From positions 4,216,001-4,280,000 of the forward strand of contig NC_092040.1 in assembly GCF_003086295.3 (NCBI RefSeq): 64,000 bases of DNA, written 5' to 3'. Shown here piece after piece: positions 25,349 through 38,099 of the stretch (positions are counted from its first letter, which is position 1; each line of letters begins with the position of its first letter). The notes below the pieces were generated by a model. The model was not told where the DNA came from and searched no databases. It saw only the letters and a list, made by a program, of their open reading frames with translations. Position numbers and translations under genes: made by a program. Origin of the DNA: Arachis hypogaea. Its lineage: Eukaryota > Streptophyta > Magnoliopsida > Fabales > Fabaceae.

Positions 25349-28300
25349 TCAGCGAGTGCTCCTATCATCCTTGTCACTTGTTTGTGGGGTGTATTGGCTG
25401 GTTGATGATGGTGAATAACCAGGTTGACTCGGTGAGTATCCCGTACTGGGGCTGCAAATGATAAAAAAAACACACAGCAATAACCAACCATGCTCAGAAA
25501 TATGGCTCCGTACAATAACCAACCATGTTTGTATAGGTGCATACCTGTATTGTGGAGAGCTTGGGCTATAGTCCGGGCTTGCACCAGAATTATTGTATGG
25601 GCTACAGAATATGCAAAATTATGAATAAGACACATTAAGGGTATATACATACATATACAGAAAATAAAACTTTCCATTGGTTGAGTGGATACTAAGTGAA
25701 GTTCACTAACCTGCTGGGGCTGTATGTTGGGCTTGATGGAGAATAAGATGGAGATGTTGGAGAATATGATGGAGATGTTGGGCTGCAAAATATAGTTAAT
25801 TGTTATGTATTTAGTTGGAGTAAACAGTTGTCACTATAGGATAAAATTTCAGTTTTAAATGTTTCCATTGCTTGACCAAAAAAAAATTTGTTTCCATTGA
25901 AAACATTCTGTCCAGAAAACCAGTACTGAAGTTTCTAGAGAATGACTCACCTGTAGTTTGGAGATGTTGGACTATACGGGCTTGACGGAGACAATCTAGG
26001 GCTACTTGGAGAATATGCCAAGGAAGGACTATACTTTGCAGACTGTGGATTGTAACTGGGAGAAGTAGGACTATAACTGGGAGAAGTGGGGCTATAACTA
26101 GGTGATGTGGGGCTATAACCAGGAGAGGTAGGGCTGTACGCAGGTGATGTAGGACTGTATGAAGGTGATGTTGGGCTGTATGAAGGTGATGTTGGGCTAT
26201 ATGAAGGAGAAGTAGGACTATATGAAGGTGATGTTGGGCTATATGAAGGAGAAGTAGGACTGTATGCAGGTGATGTTGGGCTGTAGGCAGGTGAAGTTGG
26301 GCTGTAGGCAGGTGAGGTGGGGCTGTAGCTTGGTGAGGTGGGGCTATAGCTTGGAGAAGTTGGGCTGTAGCTTGGAGAAGTTGGGCTGTAGCTTGGTGAA
26401 GTGGGAGAGTATGATGGACTAGTAGGAGAATAAGCTGGACTTGTAGGACTATATCCTGGAGAACTAGGACTATACGTGGGAGAGGTAGGGCTGTAGCCTG
26501 GAGAGGTGGGGCTGTAGCCAGGAGATGTCGGGCTGTAGCCAGGAGAGGTAGGGCTATATCCAGGTGATGATGGACTATATCCCGGTGATGAAGGACTGTA
26601 CCCCGGGGATGAAGTAGGAGAGAAAGCCATTCCACCAACATAAGGTGAAAACTGTGCATCACTAGTTGGTGACAGGCGCAGATTTGGGCTCAACAAATAA
26701 CTTGGAGACATCAAGCCTTCATGATAGGGAGTTCCAGAAATTGGGGAACGAGCAGGCGTCATGCCAAAATCAAGACCATCCATATAGCTAGGTAGCTGGA
26801 GCTCAATAGCATTCTTAAGCATCTCATCATTTAGATATAGAGCACATTCTCCAGTTCCAATAGGGGCAAGCTGACCTAACATAATATTTTCAGTGACTCC
26901 CCTCAAGTAATCAGTCTCGGCATATACTGCAGCATCAAGGAGAATGTCAACTGTCTCTTCAAATGAGCATCTCATCATTGGCCCGGTATCATTCCTGTTG
27001 ATACCATGACGTGTAATAGCCATCAAATGCCCCCGATAAGTCATGGTATCACAAAGAATAGCCAGATGCCTGTAGTTCACATAAGAACCATCAAAAGAAA
27101 TGACAACACGCAGTTCATCAAGCAGAGCTTTTCGGACTGCCTCAATTCCAAGAACTTCGATAACTTCAATCAAATGGTTGCTTGTGGTCCTCTTGGCATC
27201 AACATGCTCATGGCACATCACAGCTAAAAGATTGACACCTTCTGTATCAAGTGCCCATTCCTCATGAGTTTTAAAACCTTCAATCTCGTCAAATTTCTGA
27301 ACTTTGGTGGGTTTTATAAAAACTTTGTTGATGTCTGGAATGCCACGTAAGGTCATTTCAGTCAGCATGTTGCTTTCTATTTTCTTTAAGAAAACATCAT
27401 CTTCAGCCGACTCATCCTGAATCTCTCCCTTGGGAGCTTCATCATTCATAATACGGATACGAAGTATAAGCTTTTCAGCATTGTCATCATTAAAAATACA
27501 TTGCAGATCAGAATCAAATTCAAGGTTAATCTTCTCAGCAATGTCAGCCATACTCAACTTCTTATCCACCATCATTTCACGATTCAGTTCTATGCGAAGC
27601 AACCAAGGTGACATTTTATCAAGAGGAACTTCTTCATCGGGCATTTCAAAGTAAGACTTCACAAAATCAACATCTTCTTCAATTATTGTACTCTGGGGGT
27701 CTGGATCATACCAAACCTCTGTAGCCTGAGTCACACTCCTAAGAGTAGTATATTCTAAAGCACACTGCACACCCTTGGCCCTTTCTTTAGTCTTGCCAGT
27801 CTCGGGATTCAAAAATACCGACAAAGAAGGTGTTTTGATCCTCTTTGCAACATTAATGATTTCCCTTAACCTCGGAACACCAAGTGTAACGTTCTTAGCA
27901 CTAACACCAGCATAGTGGAAGGTGTTGAGAGTCATCTGAGTAGCAGGCTCACCAATTGATTGCGCTGCTACACAACCAATCATTTCCCCAGAGGCTACAA
28001 GTGACTGCAGGAACCTTGATTCTATTTCTCCCACTAGCCACTCAAATGCCTCACGAGAGAGCCTATGTTCTTCCAAGACACGTTTACTAGCAAAAGTGCT
28101 GCGGAGCAAAATATTGAACAAGAGGGTAGCATTCTTCTGAGCTTCTTGACTCAAGGGATCTTCACCTGGAACAACCTTAAGTCTCTCTTGTAGCTTATCA
28201 ATAGCTTCCACGACTTCCATTGGATGCATATCAGAAGGCCTTCGGAAGTCAACCTTGAACATCTTCTGAGCATTCCAGATAAGCCTCCTTAGATTAACAG

Positions 28301-31300
28301 GTAGTGGAAGAGAACTGTCACCAGTAGTGGCTATCTCAGTTGCAAGTTGAAGTCTATCATTTTCAAGCTTTTGAACTTCAGCCTCAAACACATTGCGAAA
28401 CTCTCTGATGGTTTTCAAGTCTTCTATAGGCTCTTCTAGCATGTAAGTGGGCCTCCAGTTTTCATCATCAAACTCATACTTAAAGGCCCTATCAAATTCT
28501 GACTTCTTCATTTTCAGTGAATCCAACTTCTGTGTTTCTATCCAAACTGCATCCATACCATCTTCTCCATAAAGAAATTGTATAACATCTCCCAAAGAGT
28601 TCCTAACTGTCCCATCATACTTAACCATGATGTCCTCCATAGCCTTCACAAGCCGTCTCTGGATGTACCCAGTTTCAGAAGTCTTCACTGCAGTATCAAT
28701 AAGACCTTCTCGACCTCCCATGGCATGGAAAAAGAACTCCTGAGGGGTAAGTCCACGGAGATATGAGTTCTCCACAAAGCCACGACTTTCAGGCCCATAA
28801 TCATCTTTTGTAAAGTGGGGCAGTGTCCGATCTATAAACCCATATGGAATTCTCTTCCCCTCAACATTCTGCTGTCCCACACAAGCAGTCATCTGAGATA
28901 TATTGATAAAACTTCCTTTGGAGCCTGCTGTGACCATTGCTTTTAGATTATTGCTCTCGGATAAACTTCTTTGTGCACTGTTTCCAGCATCATCTCGAGC
29001 TTTATTCAGTGCCTAAAATCATCAACACAACATAAGATTCAAACAAAGAAATTAACTGACATAGCAAAATGACAGCCAATATAATGGAATTACCTGATTC
29101 ACTCTATTTTCAAAGGTATCCATCATTGTCCGACCAGGTTCAGGGTCCAGATTTTTTTCTTGAGCCTTCCTAATGAGTTGCTTCACTTCCTCCTTAGCCT
29201 TTGATATAGTCTGGTTAATAACCTCCATAGTCGAAGCATCAGCAATTGTATCACCAATTCCCATGCTAAACGCATTCTGCAAAAGCCAGTAGTTTACAAG
29301 CCACTGAGTATGGCCAAGAAATTTACGAGCTGCATCAGGGCCAACCTCTTCCCTGTATTCGAGCAGAGAGTCAGTTGCAGGGGAAAAACAAAAAGGAAAG
29401 CAATTGAATATGACAGTCTCCCCAGAGCCAAACAAAATTTTCATAAATATAGTTGGAACATTTCATTTTCACCCCTCTTTACAAAAAAGTTGAAAAGGTG
29501 CTTATTGATTGTTGTTAAGGTGAATGGGACACATGATATACCACAGCTAGTAATTTCAAAAGGCAATATCTGTATCATTAGTGTATGCTGGAGCTGCATA
29601 CCAGATGACGTGAATTAGACTTCCAGTAGATGTACCAAGTGTCTTTTTGCAAAGAGTTCCAGTAAGTAATTCTCCCTTCTCAATTCTGACCAAGGTATCC
29701 CCAGGGGTTATGGATCCCCGTTCACTATCATTGTGCCAGCTTGAAACTCTTGTTAAATTTATTTGTTTAGGAATGATGAGATTGAAAACTTGTTTCCCAG
29801 TCCACAATGGCTCTGGCTTCAATATTGTAGGAGTCGGAACTTTCCCATCAAAATCTTCCCACCACATCAAAATGTTCATAAAAACATCCTGTAAAATAAA
29901 ATCATGTGTCAGACTTCTGAGTTCTGAATAACTTGTACAACAACCACAATACTAAAGTCAATTGCAGCTAAAGAGAAATTCAATGAACATTACCTTTGTG
30001 ATGAAGGTATCTCTCTTTGTGATTTTTCTGCATCCTAAAAGTGTATCTTGCACAATTCCCATTACAGGCCTGTTTGATTGAGGTGACACAATGCATTTAG
30101 GCACCATCATAAGCTCCAACACCTCTGCTCTTGTTTCAAATGACTGAGGAACATGCATATTCATTTCATCCCCATCAAAATCAGCATTATAAGGGGAAGT
30201 TACAGACAGATTAAGCCGGAACGTAGAATAAGGCATGATTTTGATTCTATGCCCCATGATAGACATTTTATGAAGACTAGGCTGACGATTGAAGAGAACA
30301 AAGTCTCCGTCATTCAAATGACGCTCGACCTGAGACCACAACATCATTATGACTATTAGAACACACATCAAATATTAACCAAAAAAAGCCTAGCATATAA
30401 AAAATTATGTAGTCTATAAACAATACCTTGTACCCAAGCTCCAAATGATGATCACTACTTTTCTTCAAATATCTGAGATCAAGTCTTTGCCCATCATCAC
30501 GAATGATGTACTTAGCACCAGTTTTTCCAGGTGGAGGATGGGGTCCATACTCAACAAGTTCCTTCAACCTGATTTTCAAGTTTCAAATAGGTTCCCTTTT
30601 AAAATCCCCAAAATGCTTGAAACACAAGAAAATGGAAAAATATATCCAGATGACAACCTTTCAATGTTATATGGAGTCACAGTCTCAGGATAAGTAAGGT
30701 TCAGAGCGATACTCCATGGTACCCCCAATTGATCGATGTTAATGGTTGGATCTGGTGTAATCACTGTTCGGGCAGAAAAATCAACTCTTTTTCCCATCAA
30801 GTTTCCTCTAATACGACCTTCCTTTGCCTTGAGCCTGCTACATATTGATTTGATAGGCCTTCCGGATCTCTGGGTAGCCTGCAAAGTAAAGGAAATCAAC
30901 ATGTAACTTCAAGCATTATCAGAAGTTTGAAATCAACTGAGATTAAAGGATGCATATCATGTCACTATTGAAAGGCAATCATACTCTTGGCAACCCAGGC
31001 AACTCATTGTCAAAATATGTGGCTATGTGGAACTGCAACAACTGGGCAAACTCAAGTATAATATGGGCAGGTGATCCATTCCTCTCTTGTCTCTTCAAAT
31101 TCTCATTGTGCCTGATGATCATGGCCAACTGATGGGTCAAATCATCCTGTGGATATCAGAAACAAAAATGTCAGCATTAGAAACACAAGGATAATTGCAG
31201 CGTAAGATTACAGTTTTCGAAACAAACATTATTGGTCGTACAATCAGTGGCAAGAGATAATTAGATAAAAAGGAGGAATTTGCGAAGGCCACATAAAAAG

Positions 31301-32508
31301 TTGTTTGAAAACACTTGCCTCACTCCTTGAGGATGTGTCCATCATAACAGAAGGTCTCACAGGTGGAGGTGGAATTGGGAGAACTTGTAAAATCATCCAG
31401 TCTGGGCGGGCATAATTGGGATCCAAGCCCAATAATTTGCAGTCCTCATCACTTATTCTTTTTAGAACACCAAGAACCTTCAACAATATAACAGTCACCA
31501 ACTACATAAGTCTCGGGCACCAACAGACACATCATATATTCACAATTTGAATAAATTACCCTTTCTGCAGTAAGATGCTGCTTCCTTTCCCCAGGTTCAG
31601 GAAGCTGCTCCTGATCATCACTCTTCTTCCTTTGAGATTTGTACTCTGCAGTCATCTTCATACCATCGATGGTGATCTTAGGCTGCTGAGCACCACAGCC
31701 GCCACGGCTCTTTTTAACCGGCTCGTCTGTGTCGTGACCACCAGCAAGGTCAATCTCGTCACCACCTTCACACTTGCTTTTGTTCTTACAAGCATCCAAA
31801 ATCTTCTTCAGCTTATTTTTCGGATTCCTAATCTTCGTCGCCTGTTTAAACTTATGGTCATTCTGCACCAAACAAAATATAAGCATCAAACATCATCTTC
31901 CCGTACACTCACAATAAAGATAACATTAAACAAACTTTCATATAAACATTCATATCTAATTCCAGCTATTAAACGTCAGCAACAGTTCACAATCGAATTG
32001 GAACACAGCTTCAGTTAATAAAAGACCTCATCGGCTAAAATCTTGGAGCAGTTGAAGCAAACACAACGCATTATGGAGAGAACCGTCTTCATAAATCCAA
32101 TGTGAAACATTGGCTTAGCCAGCTCCAAGTGACCGAAATGCCCCGGGCACTCGGCCATACCAGCCGTGCAAGTCTCACACTTCAACTTCTTATCAATGGT
32201 TCCAAGGCGAGGGTCGCTCAACCCTCCAACTTTGGGTTTCCCCCTCTCCGTAGTCTCGCCGTGCTCAATTTGCACCACAGACATTTGTCTCTGCAAAAAA
32301 CAAACCAAGAAAACTTTTAAGAAACATATAATTATAGTAACAGCAATATAGCTCAAACTAAACGCTTTTTTCGATTTCTGAAATTCGCAGAGGAGAAATC
32401 AGAGTCAAAGGAAAACAAATTTACAATCTCGTCGGGGCTGATAATTCCGAATTGAACCCTTCGGACTTTGGCGACCTCCGCCGGAGAATAAGGGAACCGA
32501 ATATCCAT
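25349..32508 (-). CDS. NRPB1: RNA polymerase II largest subunit
   Basis: Catalytic subunit of nuclear RNA polymerase II. Fourteen coding exons (minus, 5' to 3'): 32508-32425, 32290-32027, 31862-31560, 31477-31319, 31146-30985, 30878-30658, 30568-30427, 30329-29994, 29888-29602, 29352-29094, 29012-25951, 25782-25711, 25601-25545, 25451-25349. Frames close, giving about 1836 aa, normal for plants. Seen: [20 protein letters not shown] start; zinc site [17 protein letters not shown] and CVCFNC; active-site loop [12 protein letters not shown]; trigger-loop region [16 protein letters not shown]. The C-terminal domain has about 27 uninterrupted YSPTSPx-type heptads then degenerate ones, ending SDKDDRSTR. 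The intron after exon 4 has a GC donor (GAG|GCAAGT). The last CTD repeats are split over exons 12-14, each junction cutting a Ser codon as AG|C. Confidence 0.97.
26060..26610 (-). repeat. 21-bp coding minisatellite of the NRPB1 CTD
   Basis: About 27 tandem 21-bp units, each encoding one YSPTSPS-like heptad, differ mainly at third codon positions and at heptad position 7 (Ser, Ala, Gly, Thr). It is part of exon 11 and not a separate element. Its repetitive nature makes other frames open by chance. Confidence 0.9.
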
Positions 32509-32739
32509 GGCGGTGGTGGGGAATGTGGAATTTGTTGCTTCTAGGGTTTCAGAGGAATTGTTTGCTGATTAAACTTCGAATAGCGATGGTAATGATAATG
32601 GTGCAATAGAGCTCAGTCTTTTTCAGTTACTGGGTGTTCAAGGCGCGAATCAGATTTAGAGATCGCTGCGAAAACCCTCTCTCTCTCTATCGCAGATCAG
32701 AGGATTTCTCCTTGCATGGTAGAGAATGAAATTGGGAGC

Positions 32740-32758
32740 CCTAACCCTATATTTATAG
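32740..32758 (-). promoter_or_regulatory. TATA box and telo-box of NRPB1
   Basis: Reading the minus strand, TATAAATA is followed directly by TAGGGTTAGGG, a telo-box-like motif found near the start sites of plant genes for the translation and transcription machinery. It lies about 245 bp upstream of the NRPB1 ATG, which implies a 5' UTR of roughly 200 nt including a CT-rich run. Confidence 0.5.
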
Positions 32759-35029
32759 ACGGAGGGTCACGGTATCCTACGCGTATTTTCTATCGTGCGC
32801 TGCATTGCGCAGTTGACCGACTTTCATGTATCCCTTGTGGGCTACTGGGCTTGTAAGTGCTACTGGGCTTGTGCAAATGGCTGTGTATAAAATAATTAAA
32901 AATTTGCAACTAAAACTTTAGTTGAGTGGCTATATGCTTTGTTTTTTAATACGTTGTAGTTGAGTTTAAATCTTAATAATAGTCAAGTAGTAAATAAAAT
33001 TTTTGTGATAAAATTGTGAAAGAATAAGAAAAGCAAAGAAAAAGAATTTTTATTTATTGTTGATTGATTGAATTGTACTGAAGTGTGTTGTAAACTATGA
33101 AGGTAAAATTAAATATATATAGAGCATTGTGCTATGAAAGATAAAAGCAAATAAAGATAAGATAAGAATAATTAAAGATAAGATAAAGATAAGATAATAA
33201 AGACTAAAATTGTAGTTGAATTTATGTATTCTGTTGGATTGAATTTATGGGTCACGAAACTTCTTTATTGTTGTCATGGACTAAAATGGAAGAATAATTT
33301 AATATACTTTGTATCCCGTTTCAATAATAAAAAAATAAGAAAATAAAATCTCTGGGTGTAGTATGTATAAATGTGACCTAAAATTAGAGATTGTCCAACT
33401 CGTTTAACAAAAAAAATTAAACAAAATTATTTGAAAATGTTTGGACTTGTATTATTGATTTTCGCAAATATCAAAAGTCAAAACCAAACTTTACCGTATC
33501 TTATATTAAACTTCAACATCAAAATAACAATTACATTCTGATACACTCTCAAATAATTTAATTGAAACAAACTTTGAACTCTTTTAAAATAAGATATGTA
33601 AGATACGGATATAGGGCTATGACATATTTTAAATATGTATGTTTAGACTAGTGATTATACACCAAACATATAATTATATTCTAATTTTTTAGGAATGATT
33701 ATGGTTTTTTAAAGGATGGCTAAATAAGATAATATCTTTTATATGTGTGTTGAGTCAAAAAGATAAAGTTTGAAAGAATATTTTAATGAGTTGATTTTAT
33801 CTTTTTAAATTAAATTGAGATAAATTGGCTAAACTTAAAGTTAAATAAAATAAATTAGATATATATTCACTAATCTCATGTGTAATGAGTTTTTTTTTTT
33901 CTTTACATCTTTTAAAAAGAATGCTCGAAATATTATTACTTTAACTTATGTGATTCAACTGTATTTCTTTTATTATTTTAGCTAAAAAACCTTTCAATAA
34001 GAAAAATACCTAAAATTATTTCCAGAAAACCGCCCTCAAATTTACTAGTTTGGGTTCAAAAAAATAATTTTAGTAGTAAACTCTCACCTTTTTTTTTAGC
34101 TCTTACGAAAATGATTGATAATGATGCCAAATTGTATTTGTTTTTACTTGTATGTAAACCATTAATTGTATGGTTTTGATAACCAAATCGAATTATCTGA
34201 TCCAATTGAGAGTTATTTGATTAATACGTTTCAAAGTAAAATATTAGTTCAAGTTATAGTCACTTGATCAATTTGTTTAAGACTACAAATTGGTCAAAAA
34301 TTGATGAAATGAATACCCAATTTTTTTTTTGTTCAGTAAACTGTTAATTTAAAAAATATTTTTAGGAATATGTTATAAAAAAATATATTATGTTATTATA
34401 ATTAATTTTAGTTAAATTTTGGAACAAACGAACTTTTAATTTTATATTTTCATTGATGGATTTGATTTTCAATAGTATTCTAAAAATTAGTTCAATAAAA
34501 AAACCGGCGAAAAATGTGATTCGAACTACATTAGAACCTAATAATCTTTAAAATCGGTGTTAAACTAAAAACCGATCGAAAATTAGTTAGTAAAACAAAA
34601 TCGGCAATATGCCAATTTAAAAAAAACTCAAAGAAATAAAGTTAGAAAAATAAAGAAGGAAATAATGCTTGAAATTTCTAGTCCTCAGTTTCTTGTCTCC
34701 CATTCCAAGCCACCATTCGCCATTGTTCGTGACTATTCCCTTTGTTCTAGCGGTTCTCACCTCAACTTTCATCATTCCTCTATATTTCGCTACTCATCCT
34801 CCAATCTTATGTTCTACATATGTTCACCGTTAGTTCTACCCTCCTCCTATGCTCCGATGCCAATCCTCTTCTGTTCCAGTATGCTCAGCGACGTCTTTTT
34901 CTTCCTTTTCTTGCTTTTTTTTTTTTTCTGCTCTCCCTCTTTGTTTTTTTTATTTCTTTTTGTTTTCTTTTTTTTTCGTTTTTACTCCCTTGGCTGCTCT
35001 GTGTATAGGGGTAAGAAGTACTAGGAGTA
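32759..35029. other. Intergenic spacer upstream of NRPB1
   Basis: AT-rich DNA with GATAAGATAA-type simple runs near 33150-33200 and a T-rich block near 34900-35000. No gene, RNA or definable mobile element is seen before the composite element starting near 35030. Confidence 0.5.
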
Positions 35030-35068
35030 GGAGGTTGCATTTGAAAGAGAGAGTGAGACTAAATTAAA

Positions 35069-35222
35069 GGGTTAAGTACAAAAATCGTCCTTAAATTTTG
35101 GGGCGAAAATCAAATTTGTCCCCAATCTTTTTTTGTTATTAAAATTATCCTGAACGTTCAGAAACACTTTAAAATCATCATCCCCTCCTTAAAACAAAAT
35201 TTTTAGACAATTTTGCCCTTTT
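35069..35222 (+). repeat. Left terminal inverted repeat of the MULE
   Basis: Pairs with 42601-42753 in inverted orientation over about 155 bp, with scattered substitutions and small indels. The 9-bp target duplication TAAATTAAA lies immediately outside. Confidence 0.88.
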
Positions 35223-35405
35223 AGTCGTTACTAACTGTTGGAGATTTTAATGAATAAAGTTAATTTATTTGTTTATTTATTTATTTTTATAAATTATTGG
35301 TTTGGGGAGGGTTGGGATTAAATCAAAGCAGTCATCCCTAACCAACGAAGCAGAGAAGGAGCTAGGGCTTGCGAAGGTGAGTGGAGCCATGACTGCCGAG
35401 AGCTC

Positions 35406-35813
35406 ATGGTTGTGTCGAAGTCGGTCGTCTGCGTAGAAGAGGGAGCTTGTGTGTGGACATGAGGAGAGACCGGTGCTTAGAATTTTGGGAACGAAGAAGA
35501 ACCCTGAACGACATTTTGGGGGATGTGTCTACTATGAGGTTAGGGTTTTAAGTTTCTGTAGGTGGGTGATGGCAATGTATTGTTTGTTCTGGGTACTAAC
35601 TCTGGTGGGTTGCTGCAGATCCAAGAGTAGTGTAATTTCTTCCGATGGGCAGACCCAGAAGCAGAGAGTGAGTATCTTCATGTTGCAAGGATGAAGAAGA
35701 AAGTTGCGGCCCTGAAAGCAAAAGTGGGGGACATTGAGTGGAAGTTCAAGGTTGCTGCAGTGTTAGGAATTTTTGGAAGGGTTGTTTTATTTTGCTTCTG
35801 GTCGCAGATTTAG
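35406..35813 (+). pseudogene. GRF-type zinc-finger gene carried by the MULE (decayed)
   Basis: Two exons, 35406-35538 and 35619-35813, with intron GAG|GTTAGG...TGCTGCAG|ATC. The start ATG (MVVSKSVVCVEEGA) shifts frame before CGHEERPVLRILGTKKNPER and HFGGCVYYE. Exon 2 has an in-frame TAG and then reads CNFFRWADPEAES, a Lys/Ala-rich helical stretch and a hydrophobic C-terminal segment (VLGIFGRVVLFCFW). CGH...C...CNFFRW is the GRF zinc-finger pattern, which in plants is often followed by a coiled coil and a C-terminal membrane segment. One frameshift and one stop make this copy non-functional. Cargo or ancestral element gene cannot be told from one copy. Confidence 0.75.
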
Positions 35814-36554
35814 TTCAATCAGAGACAGGGGGTAGCATGTGTGATGCCGTTGAAGTATGGTTGATGAAATTATGGGAGAATTTAGGGTTCAGTTTGGATT
35901 TCTTTGATTGGTCTGAGTTATGTAAATTGAGTTGTATTGAATTTTGAATGAACATGTGGGTTTGGTTTAAGGTTTTGGTGATTAATTATGTGAGTGAAAT
36001 GATGTCCTTGTAATTTGACAATTAATTAAAAAGAAAAATTCATCTGTTAGCCTGAAAATTGTGACTGAATAGTTGTGTTAATTCACTTTACAACATATGA
36101 ACTACAAGGTGGAAATTCATTAAACATAACCATAATATTATTAGGCAGAACACAACTATGTGTAATTCATTAATAAGCATAGGAAAATAACACCAAAAGG
36201 TGAAAACTTCAGTCACCATCACTTCCATTACATGGACACAGAACAAAATATAGTCTTTAGCCTTAAGGAAACAACAACAAAAGCTGGATTCCTAGGACAT
36301 CTAGAAACCTAGAGCAACTTTGTTGCTCACTAAGAAAGATGAATCATAAACCATGTTATGTAAATTTCATTAGGAACCAAAAAAAGTGTCACAAACATTG
36401 TGTCTACTCAATCAACAATACATTAATAACAGCACAAAACTCAAATTTTCACAATAATCTAAAGTTTTTCCCAAAGACTTGGTGGAAGTTTTGCCATGAG
36501 CCTCAACTTTCTTGGAGATACATGAGGTGAAATTCTATGACTGAAGGAGATAGT
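35814..36554. other. MULE interior, non-coding
   Basis: Between the GRF zinc-finger pseudogene and the LTR-like insertion. No coding region or repeat could be defined; it is probably 3' flank of the GRF gene. Confidence 0.45.
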
Positions 36555-38099
36555 TGTAAGAACTGCAACTAATCAACTGGTTAATTAAGTGATTAATTGC
36601 CCAAATTTGATTCCGAAAAGTTAGAGTGAGAATTTGAGTTTTTAAATACAATTTTTGGACTCAGTAGGTCTTTCTGAGTCAGAAAATGTACTTTTTGCGA
36701 AAACCGTAAAAAACTGCGAACCGGCAGTTGAACCGGTTGAACCGGTTCAAGTTTGTCTGGTACCGCACGAGAAAAGTGAAAACCGTCAAAATCCTTAGAA
36801 AATATTAGAAGTTAAAAATCGGGCGTTAATTTTAAAGATTTGGCCCGAAGTTGGGCCTAACGGATTGGACCGGACTCAAATTGGGCCCAAGCCCAACATA
36901 TAAAAGGTTCATTAGTGAAACCATTTCAGCACTAACACACAAACAAACACACTCACACATGATGAAAAGAGAAGAAGGGAGAAACCCCATGGTTACTATT
37001 CATCTCAATCTTCCAAAGCTCATATTTTGAGCTAGATAGCTCCGATCGCCGCACCGTTTGTGACTACGCGTTCCTTGTGAAGAGTTCTACAAAACCCATC
37101 TAAGAAACCCTCAAGGTAATCACAAAATCTTCCCTGTTTCTCTCTTGAAAATTTCGGGTATAAAGGATTTTTGGTTAAATGAGTTTTTGTGATTTTGGAT
37201 GTTTAGGTTCACTTTAATCCTTGCTTAGCATTGGGTTTTGACATCCAAATCTGTGGGAGAAGGTAAGAGCCACTAAACCCTTGTGAATTTGTATTTAATT
37301 GGAACCCTAGGTTGATTTGAGGTGATTTGTATGTATATAGTTTGATGTTTGTGGCTTTGGGAGCTATTGGAACTTATTTGTTCTTATTGGAGTGGATTTG
37401 AAAGCTTGGATTGTGATTGGAAGCTTGTTTGTGCTAAGTTGGAATTTGGGTGCATAAAGAGAATCGACCAAGGTATGGTTTCGGTTTCCTCTATGTAGTA
37501 TATAATATTCATGGACACTTAGACTAGTGACCTATAGGATAGGTTTGGAAATTTTGTGTTGTTGATTGTTGTTTGTGTTGATGAGATATAATGTATTAAT
37601 GTGTTGTTGTGATTAAATGATGAAGATGAAATACAATGGATTAGATGCATGAGTATTGTTGACTATGAATATGAATAATGGTTGAATTGATGATGAGAAT
37701 TGGTAGTGAGATGATGATGATTGGTGGATATGTTATATATGTGATATTTGAAGTTGGGAATAATGAAAGGTGAAAGAAATTATGGTATGATTAGTGTGAT
37801 ATGATACAAAAGGTAAATTCTGATGAGAGAAGGGGGTTTGGAATGGTATGGTATGGTTTGGAATGTGTATGGTAAGAAATTGTGTAAATTGTGAACTTTG
37901 GTAAAATTGAGTTTTTGGTAAACTTTACTCAATCATAACTTTTACTCCGGTTTTCAAAATTGCTTGAAACTTGTTTAGAATTAAAGATCTTTGAAAACTC
38001 TTTAAATCGGTATAAAGTATGTGAAAATTGAAATTTTGTAGAGGAAGTTATGATCCGGCAAAGTTGGTGTTAAAAATCTGAAAATCTGCAAAGTTGCAG

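Noticed and set aside
25811..26662. Long open frame of about 280 codons on the minus strand across the CTD repeats
   Set aside because: It is the alternative frame of the 21-bp NRPB1 CTD repeat; its Leu/His/Pro-rich translation is a by-product of the repeat.
34665..35067. Overlapping 60-120-codon frames
   Set aside because: They run through T-rich low-complexity DNA and give poly-Phe translations; no domain is seen.
35084..35222. Start of a further gene at the left of the composite element
   Set aside because: The sequence is the MULE terminal inverted repeat; its partner at 42601-42753 accounts for it.
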